Shown here: one piece after another, positions 22,353 to 28,274 of the stretch
Numbering within the stretch: position 1 is the stretch's first letter
Layout: every line of letters starts with the position of its first letter
Origin: Gp7-AA6 sp036001245
GTDB taxonomy: Bacteria; Acidobacteriota; Thermoanaerobaculia; UBA5066; Gp7-AA6
Assembly: GCA_036001245.1 (NCBI GenBank)
Contig: DASYUL010000060.1
Span: 1 to 32,187 of the forward strand
Direction: 5' to 3'
Length of the DNA stretch: 32,187 bases
Notes under the pieces: model-generated
Told to the model about the DNA's origin: nothing
The model's database searches: none
What the model saw: the letters and a program-made list of their open reading frames with translations, nothing else
Program-made: the position numbers and the translations under genes

Positions 22353-22560
22353 TCCGCCTTCTCAGCTCCTTCGCGGATATGACGGGATCGTCCTTGTTGC
22401 GAAGCCGATCGAGCGCAACCTGGTATTCCGCGGCTTCCGCGAGATAGGACTGGAGCGCTTTCTCGATGAAGTACGTCTTTGGGCGATCAGACGCCTGCGA
22501 AAGCTCTTCGAGAGCCTTGGCGGTCTCGTCGGCAAGGCGGACGGAAACTGACTTCGACAT
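22336..22560 (-). CDS. RelB/RHH-type antitoxin
   Basis: A 74-aa protein from the ATG at 22560 (an in-frame GTG three codons upstream is an alternative). Residues 1-45 form a ribbon-helix-helix: strand SVSVRLADETAKAL, helix EELSQASDRPKTYFIEKALQSYL. The acidic/basic C-terminal part (DRLRNKDDPVISAKELRRRIG) is the usual toxin-wrapping tail with the ISxxELRRRI pattern of RelB-like antitoxins. Such antitoxins are commonly degraded by Lon, which is encoded 0.8 kb downstream. The gene precedes and overlaps the toxin gene. Confidence 0.88.
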   Translation of the reverse strand: MSKSVSVRLADETAKALEELSQASDRPKTYFIEKALQSYLAEAAEYQVALDRLRNKDDPVISAKELRRRIGQKG

Positions 22561-22580
22561 CACGGGCACTGTAATACATG

Positions 22581-22600
22581 AGTTGCATGACTTGCAAGTA
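22581..22600. promoter_or_regulatory. Candidate operator of the RelE-type toxin-antitoxin pair
   Basis: The region upstream of the antitoxin start contains the perfect 10-bp palindrome ACTTGCAAGT (22590-22599), overlapping a second imperfect dyad TTGCA-N5-TGCAA. It lies about 21-40 bp before the ATG, where a ribbon-helix-helix dimer would bind to autorepress. A TATTAC hexamer nearby could be the -10. Confidence 0.45.
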
Positions 22601-22619
22601 CGACGAAGTTAGGTACGGT

Positions 22620-23198
22620 TTACTCCCTGAGCCGGGCGAGCTCCGCGACGTGGCGCCCGCAAAACAGCGTCCCTTTTCGGTCCGTCTCCACAAGCGTGTT
22701 CGAGAACCACATCACGCAGTGCGGGTCGTCGCAGTGGGAGAGGCCGTACGCGTGGCCGAACTCGTGGATTGCCTCGGTCTCGGCCCGCTTCCGGAAGAGC
22801 TCCTCGGGTCCGCGGAGCCGCGCGAGCGAGAAAATGGCGACGCCGCGGCGCGCATCGCCCTCGCCGAAGACGAAGTTCAGCTGCGGGACGTAGAGGTCGA
22901 CGTCCGCGATCCCGAGCAACCGCTCCCACCCCGGCTGCTTCACGCGCGCGAGGGAGTCGAGGATCGCGGTCGAGAGATATTGCTTCCGCGCAGTGTTCCA
23001 GGCGGAGGCGGGAAGAGGCACGGCCGGCGCGATCGCGATCTTGCAGCCGAAGGCCTCCGCAACGGCGGGCCGGATCATCGAGACGATTTCGATGGGGGTG
23101 TCGCCGACCGGCGCAAGCGCGATGACGCACTTTGGGCTCGACGGCTGCGGCCCCCGGAGAGTGGCCATGGCGACAACGAGTGCGACGAGTGTGCCCAT
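22620..23198 (-). CDS. Archaemetzincin-like zinc peptidase (M54), putatively exported
   Basis: A 192-aa protein from the ATG at 23198, which overlaps the upstream cyclo-ligase stop (TGATG). The archaemetzincin signature is present: HEFGHAYGLSHC with zinc ligands H145, H149, H155 and catalytic E146, then C156, C161, M163 (CVM) and C180. The canonical last cysteine of the structural second zinc site (CxxC) is replaced by His (C180-G-R-H183). The first ~18 residues are hydrophobic (TLVALVVAMATL) and look like a signal sequence, unlike most archaemetzincins, which are cytoplasmic; cleavage is uncertain. Family members are metalloproteases with poorly known substrates. Translational coupling with a folate enzyme is probably only a compact-genome effect. 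Confidence 0.85.
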   Translation of the reverse strand: MGTLVALVVAMATLRGPQPSSPKCVIALAPVGDTPIEIVSMIRPAVAEAFGCKIAIAPAVPLPASAWNTARKQYLSTAILDSLARVKQPGWERLLGIADVDLYVPQLNFVFGEGDARRGVAIFSLARLRGPEELFRKRAETEAIHEFGHAYGLSHCDDPHCVMWFSNTLVETDRKGTLFCGRHVAELARLRE

Positions 23199-23929
23199 CA
23201 GAACCCCAGATCTTTCAGGATGGGGACGTCCCGCCGGATCTCCGGCGTGAGATGTGCCGGCAGGATTCCGCGGGGACGCCTTCTGAGACGCGCAGGCGGG
23301 CGGATGAGCTCGTCCGGCGTGGCGATGACGTCCAGAGAAAAATCGTGATCCGTGACCGGGAGGTCGCGCTCGAGGACCTGGAGCGAGTGGACAGTCGTCG
23401 CCGTTCGGGTCTTCGCGTCGATGGCGCCGAGCTCGCTTCCGATTGCGTACTCGAGGTCCGAGTACCCACCGCCCTTGCCGAGCCGGTCGCCCCGGCGATT
23501 CACCGCCACCGATCCCGCGACAATCAGATCGATGTGGGGGAGCTCGCGCGGATGAACCGGCCGACCGAACGTCGAGGCGCCGGAGATTGTCGCCGCCTTC
23601 GCGAGATCTCTTCTTCGCAGCCCGGCGGGATCGAGCTCCCAGAAGCACTTCTTCTCGCGCAAGCGGGGAACGGCCATGAAGACGACCTTCCCCTCGCGCA
23701 GGGCGCGGAGCCGCACCGGTCTCTGCGGCGCGTCCGGATTGCACTTGATCGAACGAGCGTCCCGCCACTCAGGAGTTTCGGCGAGCCGGTCGGCCGCGGC
23801 CGCCGCGCCCTTGAAGTTCGGAATCCGGCCGCGGGCCCCCGGAAAGAGCGCCGCGCCCGCGGCCTCGAGCTTCGCCCAGACCTCCTCGCGGATCCCCTGC
23901 TTGTCTGCTTCAATGCGTCCCGGCTTCAT
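23198..23929 (-). CDS. 5-formyltetrahydrofolate cyclo-ligase family protein (MTHFSD-like)
   Basis: A 243-aa protein. Residues 8-45 (KQGIREEVWAKLEAAG, GRIPNFKGA) match the MTHFSD/archaeal branch of 5-formyl-THF cyclo-ligases, and the later VPRLREKKCFWELDP, LIVAGSVAVNRRGDRLGKGGGYSDLEYA carry the ATP- and folate-binding G-K-G-G-G-Y-S-D segment of COG0212. The enzyme converts 5-formyl-THF to 5,10-methenyl-THF at ATP cost; for this branch the activity is predicted, not always shown. The start at 23929 is set by family alignment and lies on top of the start codon of the divergent NTPase gene (CATG). An AAGGA sequence lies about 15 nt upstream, a little far. Confidence 0.88.
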   Translation of the reverse strand: MKPGRIEADKQGIREEVWAKLEAAGAALFPGARGRIPNFKGAAAAADRLAETPEWRDARSIKCNPDAPQRPVRLRALREGKVVFMAVPRLREKKCFWELDPAGLRRRDLAKAATISGASTFGRPVHPRELPHIDLIVAGSVAVNRRGDRLGKGGGYSDLEYAIGSELGAIDAKTRTATTVHSLQVLERDLPVTDHDFSLDVIATPDELIRPPARLRRRPRGILPAHLTPEIRRDVPILKDLGF

Positions 23930-24473
23930 GAAGCGAGATTCTGTCCTTCTTCTGACCGGCGAGCCGGGCTCGGGCAAGACGACGGTCGTGCTGAGTCTCG
24001 CGGAAGAGCTGCGTAAGAAAAGGCGCCGCATCGCCGGCTTCGTCACCACCGAGATCCGGAAGGGGCGCGAGAGGGTCGGTTTTCGCATCGAGACCTTTGC
24101 GGGCGAGAGCGCGATCTTCGCTCACGTCTCGATCCGCTCACGGCATCGCGTGAGTCGGTACGGCGTCGACGTCGCCGCTCTCGATGAGATCGTCGACGAG
24201 ACTCTGGGTGCCGCGGCCGACGTCTACCTGATCGACGAGATCGGTAAGATGGAATGCTTCTCGGCCCGGTTCGTCGCGGCCACCGAGCGCCTCCTCGACG
24301 CGGGTCGGCTGGTCGTCGCAACCGTCGCGTTGCGGGGCGGCGGCTTCATCGAGGAAGTCAAACGACGCCGGGACGTCGAGCTGCGCAACATCACGCGCTC
24401 GAACCGCGATGGCATGCCTGCGCAGATCCTCGAGTGGATCGCCCTCCGAGAAGGTCAGCGCGGCTCGAGGTAG
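23928..24473 (+). CDS. THEP1-like nucleoside-triphosphatase
   Basis: A 181-aa P-loop protein starting MKRDSVLLLTGEPGSGKTT, with the Walker A lysine K17. Then come RRIAGFVTTEIRKGRERVGF, typical of the THEP1 family, and Walker B VYLIDEIGKMECFS. The C-terminus has VATVALRGGGFIEEVKRRRDVEL. THEP1 proteins hydrolyse ATP, GTP and other NTPs and are common in archaea and thermophiles, with patchy presence in bacteria. The ATG overlaps the ATG of the divergent cyclo-ligase gene, and no Shine-Dalgarno sequence is visible, so the message may be leaderless. The 3' end overlaps the convergent thioesterase gene by 19 bp. Confidence 0.9.
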   Translation: MKRDSVLLLTGEPGSGKTTVVLSLAEELRKKRRRIAGFVTTEIRKGRERVGFRIETFAGESAIFAHVSIRSRHRVSRYGVDVAALDEIVDETLGAAADVYLIDEIGKMECFSARFVAATERLLDAGRLVVATVALRGGGFIEEVKRRRDVELRNITRSNRDGMPAQILEWIALREGQRGSR

Positions 24474-24877
24474 GCGGCGATCCGGTCACGGATCTCCACG
24501 GGGACCGGCACGGGCCGGAAGTCTCCCTGCTGCACGCAGACCAGGACGTACCGGCCGCTCGCGACGAGAGCGTCCGGCTCCTCCTTGCGGGCAACCTCGA
24601 AATCCAGATGGATCGAGGTGCGCCCGATGCGGCTGAAGTAGGCGGCAACAACGAGGAGCTCGTCGAGCTTCACCGGCCGGAAGAAGTCGCACTCGACGCG
24701 CACGCGCGGCAGCCAGATCCCGAGCGATTCGAACAGGAACCGGTAGGTCAGCCCTGCGGAGCGAAGGAGCTCCGCCTCCGCGAGCGCGAAGAAGCGCAGG
24801 TACGCCTGGTAGTTGATGATGCCCGCGGCGTCGATGTCCTCCCAGCGGACGTACTCCTGGATCGAGTAGCGGGCCAC
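24455..24877 (-). CDS. Hotdog-fold acyl-CoA thioesterase (4-hydroxybenzoyl-CoA thioesterase type)
   Basis: A 140-aa hotdog protein from the GTG at 24877, directly after the TAG of doc and with AGGA before it. YVRWEDIDAAGIINYQAYLRFFALAEAELLR contains the D-x-x-G-I-I-N-Y active-site region of YbgC/4HBT enzymes (catalytic Asp in WEDIDAAG), followed by the hotdog strands VRVECDFFRPVKLDELLVV and IHLDFEVARK. These enzymes hydrolyse acyl-CoA or aryl-CoA thioesters in the cytoplasm. It is the last gene of a run with the AbrB/Doc pair, but is functionally unrelated to it. The physiological substrate is open. Confidence 0.88.
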   Translation of the reverse strand: MARYSIQEYVRWEDIDAAGIINYQAYLRFFALAEAELLRSAGLTYRFLFESLGIWLPRVRVECDFFRPVKLDELLVVAAYFSRIGRTSIHLDFEVARKEEPDALVASGRYVLVCVQQGDFRPVPVPVEIRDRIAAYLEPR

Positions 24878-24878
24878 G

Positions 24879-25268
24879 CTAGTCCTCGCGCGAGATCCGC
24901 TGACGGAACCAGATCGCGAGCGCCTCGGCGTCGAGCTCGCCACGCGCGATCTCCAGCGTGATCAGCTCGATGCGCTCATCCGTCGCGGCGAGTCGATAGC
25001 CATTCAACTCGAGAAAGAGCTCGGCCGCAGACGTGCCGACGCGCTTGTTGCCGTCGACGAACGCGTGGTTCATCACGAGCGAATGCATCAGAGCCGACGC
25101 CTTCTCCGCGACCTCCGGATAGAGGTCTTCCCCTCCAAAGGTCATCGCCGGACGGGCAACCGCCGACTCGAGACCTCCCCGGTCGCGAAGACCTGCGGAG
25201 CCCCCGAACGTGCGAATCTGCTTTGCGTGGAGATCGAGGATCTGCTCGAGCGACAGATAGAGAATCAC
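24879..25268 (-). CDS. doc: Fic/Doc-family death-on-curing toxin
   Basis: A 129-aa Doc-type protein starting at GTG, overlapping the antitoxin stop by 4 bp. The Fic core motif is HAFVDGNKR (68-76), matching HxFx(D/A)GNKR, so catalytic His and Asp are both present. Upstream LRDRGGLESAVARP is a Doc hallmark. Doc of phage P1 phosphorylates EF-Tu and halts translation; other Fic proteins AMPylate targets. The Asp in place of the Doc Ala at the fourth position resembles AMPylating Fic proteins more, so the activity is uncertain. The short C-terminus (ISRED) ends 1 nt before the thioesterase GTG. Confidence 0.92.
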   Translation of the reverse strand: MILYLSLEQILDLHAKQIRTFGGSAGLRDRGGLESAVARPAMTFGGEDLYPEVAEKASALMHSLVMNHAFVDGNKRVGTSAAELFLELNGYRLAATDERIELITLEIARGELDAEALAIWFRQRISRED

Positions 25269-25510
25269 CGGGCGAGGGCTCGATAGACCTTCTTCCGCCT
25301 TTCCAGGAGCTCCTCGACCATCGCTTCGAACCTCTTCGTGACCTTCCCGTTCTCGAAATACTTGATCCCCGGGCGAATGGTCACGGCGCCACTCTGGGGG
25401 TGGACCGAAACGTCGACCTCTTGACCCTTCTTGAGCTCGAACTCCTTGACGACTTCGGATGGGAGGGTCACGGCCAGGGAGCTGCCGATCCGGACGATCT
25501 TTCTCACCAT
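25265..25510 (-). CDS. AbrB/MazE/SpoVT-family antitoxin paired with Doc
   Basis: An 81-aa protein with the swapped-hairpin DNA-binding fold: VRKIVRIGSSLAVTLPSEVVKEFELKKGQEVDVSVHPQSGAVTIRPG, i.e. the IGSSLAVTLP turn and GQEVDV strand typical of AbrB. The C-terminal ~30 residues (FENGKVTKRFEAMVEELLERRKKVYRALAR) are a basic helix that would neutralise the toxin. Doc is classically paired with Phd; this AbrB type is an alternative partner. It is the first gene of the operon. The region just upstream (25511-25535) is the most AT-rich local stretch and contains TAGTAT and repeated CTAA, the likely promoter/operator. Confidence 0.9.
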   Translation of the reverse strand: MVRKIVRIGSSLAVTLPSEVVKEFELKKGQEVDVSVHPQSGAVTIRPGIKYFENGKVTKRFEAMVEELLERRKKVYRALAR

Positions 25511-25583
25511 AATGACTAAATACTAATAAACGAGAGAGAGGCTGTCCAGCGCCGCCGACTTCGAGGGCCCTTCGAGAAACCTC

Positions 25584-26399
25584 CTACGCCGCCACGGCCG
25601 CGGGGCGGCAGTCACCGCACGGCTGATATCCCGCCGCGAGAGCCTCCTGCTGCGATCCGAAATGCACCCGGTTCTCCTTCATGAGCGAGTCGATTCCTCC
25701 GCACGTCGGGAAGCAGAAGTAGCGCCCCTTCTCGTTTCCGAAGTAGCGCACGCCGGACGCCGCGAGCCGTTCCAGCATCTCCGGCTGGGCGCCTTCGGAC
25801 TCGAGCAGCACACGCTTGTTTCGCGAGCCGCCCATCGAGTAGTTGCCGATGTGGCCGTCGCTCCGCACGACGCGATGGCAGGGAATCAGGAGCGGAACCG
25901 GGTTCTTCGCGAGCGCCGATCCGGTTGCGCGCACGGCGTCGGGATGACCGATCTCGCGCGCGATCCAGCTGTACGGCCGCACCTCTCCCGGCGGAATCTC
26001 GAGCGCCTTGCCGAGCACCGCCTGCTCGAACTCGGAGAGTCCGCGCAGGTCGAAGCGCAGTCCGGCGTCGCGCCCGCGGAGCCGTCCTTCGGCGACCGCG
26101 CGCACGTTGCGCGGTGGCCGACCCGCGTCCGCCGCGATCGAGCGCCCGAATCTCTTCTCGAAGAGCCTGGCGAACTCCGAGCCGGAGCGCGCCCGCGTCA
26201 CCATCGAGATGCCGGCCCGACTGTGTGCGACGAAGACGGGCCCGATCGATGTCTCGAGCCGCCAGTAGGTGTCGGCCAGGCCGACGCGCCGCAGCACGGC
26301 CGGCAGCAGCGACTTGGGAGCGCGCTCGCGCGGGAGGCTCTTCAGGCCGCGCACGATCGTGAGCGTCTGGTTCATGGAAACCTTGTCGGTTCTGTTCAT
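25584..26399 (-). CDS. Methylated-DNA-protein cysteine methyltransferase with C-terminal Ada-type zinc module
   Basis: A 271-aa fusion from the ATG at 26399, which overlaps the sigma-factor stop by 4 bp (ATGA). Residues 50-205 are an O6-alkylguanine-DNA methyltransferase: PGEVRPYSWIAREIG, the arginine-finger helix around R157, and the acceptor cysteine C174 in PCHRVV. Residues 218-266 match the Ada N-terminal zinc module: Y-F-x-x-E-x-x-x-YFC with C229 and C233 (Cx3C) and C261, C264 (Cx2C), the 3/27/2 spacing near Ada's C38, C42, C69, C72. The modules are thus in the reverse order of Ada and the AraC-type DNA-binding domain is absent. The N-terminal ~45 residues (LKSLPRERAPKSLLPAVLRRVG) are basic and unassigned. 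Suicidal transfer of methyl groups to C174, and perhaps C229, is expected. Operon with an ECF sigma factor suggests a sensory role (inference). Confidence 0.9.
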   Translation of the reverse strand: MNRTDKVSMNQTLTIVRGLKSLPRERAPKSLLPAVLRRVGLADTYWRLETSIGPVFVAHSRAGISMVTRARSGSEFARLFEKRFGRSIAADAGRPPRNVRAVAEGRLRGRDAGLRFDLRGLSEFEQAVLGKALEIPPGEVRPYSWIAREIGHPDAVRATGSALAKNPVPLLIPCHRVVRSDGHIGNYSMGGSRNKRVLLESEGAQPEMLERLAASGVRYFGNEKGRYFCFPTCGGIDSLMKENRVHFGSQQEALAAGYQPCGDCRPAAVAA

Positions 26400-27004
26400 G
26401 CCCTCACCTCTGCGCGTCCGTGGACGCGCCGGGAATCCGTGATCGCCCGCCGCAGCAGATTCACCGCGCGGTGGACGTTCGATTTCGCCGTTCCGAGCGG
26501 CTGCTTCAGGATGTCTGCGACTTCTTCGAGGCTCAACCCTTCGACGTACCGGAGGATGATCGCCGAGCGATAGCGCTCCGGGAGCGTGGCGACGAGCGAC
26601 GCGATGTTCGCCCGCTGCTGCGACTGTTCGAGGCGCGAGTCCGGGCGGGAGCTCGGGTCGTCCGGCGAATCCCAGGCGCGCCTCGCCGCCTCGCCCGCGG
26701 CGCCGCCGTTCTCGATCGACACCTGCGACACACGCTTCCGTCTCATGCGGTTTCGCGCGACGTTCAGCGTGATCCGGTAGAGCCACGCCTGGAGCGCCAG
26801 CGCGCGGATCCGCTCCGCCGGGTACGTCTTGAGAGCCCGGTACGCACGGACGAATGAGTCCTGCGCGACCTCTTCCGCGTCCTCCCGGCTGCCGCAGAGA
26901 CGGTGCGCGAACGAGTAGAGCCTGTCCTGAAAGATCCGGACCAGGCGCTCGAAGGTGCCGTCGAGGTCGTCGGCGAGTCCGTTGACCAGATCCATCTGCG
27001 GCAT
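26396..27004 (-). CDS. ECF-type RNA polymerase sigma factor
   Basis: A 202-aa sigma-70-family factor of ECF type. Sigma2 spans about 12-85 (FERLVRIFQDRLYSFAHRLCGS, EDAEEVAQDSFVRAYRAL with the core-binding helix). A ~40-residue acidic linker follows, then sigma4 (about 130-195): LVATLPERYRSAIILRYVEGLSLEEVADILKQPLGTAKSNVHRAVNLLRR. The start at 27004 has a strong GAGGAG 8 nt upstream; an ATG at 27109 would add 35 unconserved residues and is an alternative. The stop overlaps the methyltransferase gene by 4 bp. No zinc-finger anti-sigma gene is nearby. An AACCTTCC promoter element upstream is shared with the DUF4097 gene, indicating autoregulation. Confidence 0.93.
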   Translation of the reverse strand: MPQMDLVNGLADDLDGTFERLVRIFQDRLYSFAHRLCGSREDAEEVAQDSFVRAYRALKTYPAERIRALALQAWLYRITLNVARNRMRRKRVSQVSIENGGAAGEAARRAWDSPDDPSSRPDSRLEQSQQRANIASLVATLPERYRSAIILRYVEGLSLEEVADILKQPLGTAKSNVHRAVNLLRRAITDSRRVHGRAEVRA

Positions 27005-27125
27005 CGCACCGTCTCCTCGGATGCCCGGCCGCGGCCGTCCTTCGACCAGCCGCAGTCGCGTTCCGTCAATACCGGTCGGGGAGCCCTCCGGGACACAAGT
27101 CGTGTTCATCGCGCCCTCTCACCCT

Positions 27126-27153
27126 GTAAAACAGCGGATGCGGGCGGAAGGTT
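27126..27153 (-). promoter_or_regulatory. Putative ECF-type promoter upstream of the sigma gene
   Basis: Minus strand: AACCTTCC (27153-27146), 13 bp, then GTTTTAC (27132-27126). The -35-like AAC core is typical of ECF promoters. The same AACCTTCC is found upstream of the DUF4097 gene. The leader would be about 10 nt for the 27109 start or about 115 nt for the 27004 start. Confidence 0.45.
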
Positions 27154-27171
27154 GCAGTCGGTGAAGCCTCT

Positions 27172-28158
27172 TCAGGCGGGGACGTATCTGGCGCGCTTTT
27201 CGATTGCCGCCGCAATCCACACGGCGTGGTGGCGGCTGTTCTCGATGAAGATCCGGCCGATCTCGGTCCCACCGAGGATCGCACCCGCCATGTAGAGGTT
27301 CGGGACGTTCGACTCGAGGGTGTCGGGATCGTGGGCCGGGACCCTCTGCGGCCCCTCCAGCCGGATGCCGCAGCGCTCGAGAAACGTGAAATCCGGCTCG
27401 TATCCGATCAGCGGGAAAACCGCCTCCGCGCGGACCGACTCGGAACCCTCGGGCGTCTCGACGGAGACGAGGTCGGGCGAGATCTCGACGATCCGGGCAT
27501 TGAAGATCCCGCGGATCGCGCCGGCGCGAATCCGGTTTTCGAGATCCGGCTTGATCCAGTACTTGACCCGGTCGGACAGCGCCGGCCCGCGGACCACGAG
27601 CGTCACGCGCGCGCCGTGCCGGTAGAGGTCGAGGGCCGCCTCGGCGGCGGAGTTCTTCCCGCCGATCACCACGACGTCCCGCGCGTGGAACGGGTATCCC
27701 GAGACGAAGCGCCGGTGAACGTGCGGAAGATCCTCGCCGGGCACACCGAGACGGCACGGGTTGTCGAAGAACCCCGTGGCGATGATCGCCGCCGGAGCGG
27801 CAAAACGCCGTTCCCCGCCCGCGTCGGTCACGGAGACGTCGAGGCCTCCACCGGGCCTGGGCGCAATCGAGACGATCTCCGTCTCGGGGACGACTCGAAC
27901 GGCGAACCTCTCGGCGACCGCGCGGTAGTAGGCGAGAGTCTCCAGGCGGGTCGGGTGCGCATCGGGGGTGCCGAAAGGGACGCCGGCGATGTCGAGGAGA
28001 TCGCGCGTTGAGTACCAGCGCATCTCTTCGGGAAAGCGGTAGATCGAGTGGAGTATGTGTCCCCGGTCGTAGCACGCCGCGGGAAACCCGCGGTTCCCGA
28101 GCTCGATCGCGCAGGCAATGCCGGTCGGTCCGGCCCCGACGATGGGGATCTCGTCCAC
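27172..28158 (-). CDS. ypdA: YpdA/Bdr-type FAD-dependent thiol disulfide reductase
   Basis: A 328-aa flavoprotein starting at GTG. The N-terminus has the FAD Rossmann motif GAGPTG and a conserved Y-R-F-P-E-E-M-R-W-Y-S-T segment seen in YpdA. The middle has the second Rossmann motif VVIGGKNSAAEAALDL for NADPH, and near the end comes the flavin contact NLYMAGAILGG. In Firmicutes, YpdA reduces bacillithiol disulfide using NADPH. Its presence suggests that the organism makes bacillithiol or a related thiol; that is an inference from family distribution. No active-site CxxC pair is present, as expected for YpdA. Inverted repeats separate it from the BON gene upstream. Confidence 0.92.
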   Translation of the reverse strand: MDEIPIVGAGPTGIACAIELGNRGFPAACYDRGHILHSIYRFPEEMRWYSTRDLLDIAGVPFGTPDAHPTRLETLAYYRAVAERFAVRVVPETEIVSIAPRPGGGLDVSVTDAGGERRFAAPAAIIATGFFDNPCRLGVPGEDLPHVHRRFVSGYPFHARDVVVIGGKNSAAEAALDLYRHGARVTLVVRGPALSDRVKYWIKPDLENRIRAGAIRGIFNARIVEISPDLVSVETPEGSESVRAEAVFPLIGYEPDFTFLERCGIRLEGPQRVPAHDPDTLESNVPNLYMAGAILGGTEIGRIFIENSRHHAVWIAAAIEKRARYVPA

Positions 28159-28185
28159 GAACCGATTCTAAGGTTGGAAACGAAC

Positions 28186-28227
28186 GGGGTCGGGCCTCCG
28201 GGAAGTGGCAGGTGGAGACCCGACCCC
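28186..28227. repeat. Inverted repeat with GGGGTCGGG arms
   Basis: A 14-bp arm GGGGTCGGGCCTCC (28186-28199) and its complement at 28214-28227 with one mismatch, separated by 14 bp. It lies between ypdA and the BON gene, immediately before a REP-like unit of the lon-array family. No T-run, so termination is unlikely. It is probably another member of the window's intergenic palindrome set. Confidence 0.65.
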
Positions 28228-28239
28228 GAGAATAAGGTG

Positions 28240-28268
28240 GCGGGTGCAGGTCAGAGACCTGTCCCCGC
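28240..28268. repeat. REP-like hairpin with altered inner stem, 3' of the BON gene
   Basis: Outer arms GCGGG/CCCGC and the TG x TC mismatch are the same as in the lon arrays, but the inner stem is CAGGTC/GACCTG around an AGA loop, so both arms changed together. It begins 6 nt after the BON stop codon in the minus direction. Confidence 0.8.
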
Positions 28269-28274
28269 ACAACT

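Noticed and set aside
23199..23768. Upstream extension of the archaemetzincin-like gene to 23768
   Set aside because: The extra residues are an out-of-frame reading of the cyclo-ligase gene; the TGATG overlap at 23198 is the natural start.
25561..25575. Palindrome TCGAGGGCCCTTCGA as a terminator after the methyltransferase gene
   Set aside because: It is short, GC-rich and imperfect, with no T-run on either strand.
26400..26786. Upstream extension of the methyltransferase fusion
   Set aside because: That part is the sigma-factor gene read in another frame; the ATGA overlap at 26396-26399 is the natural start.
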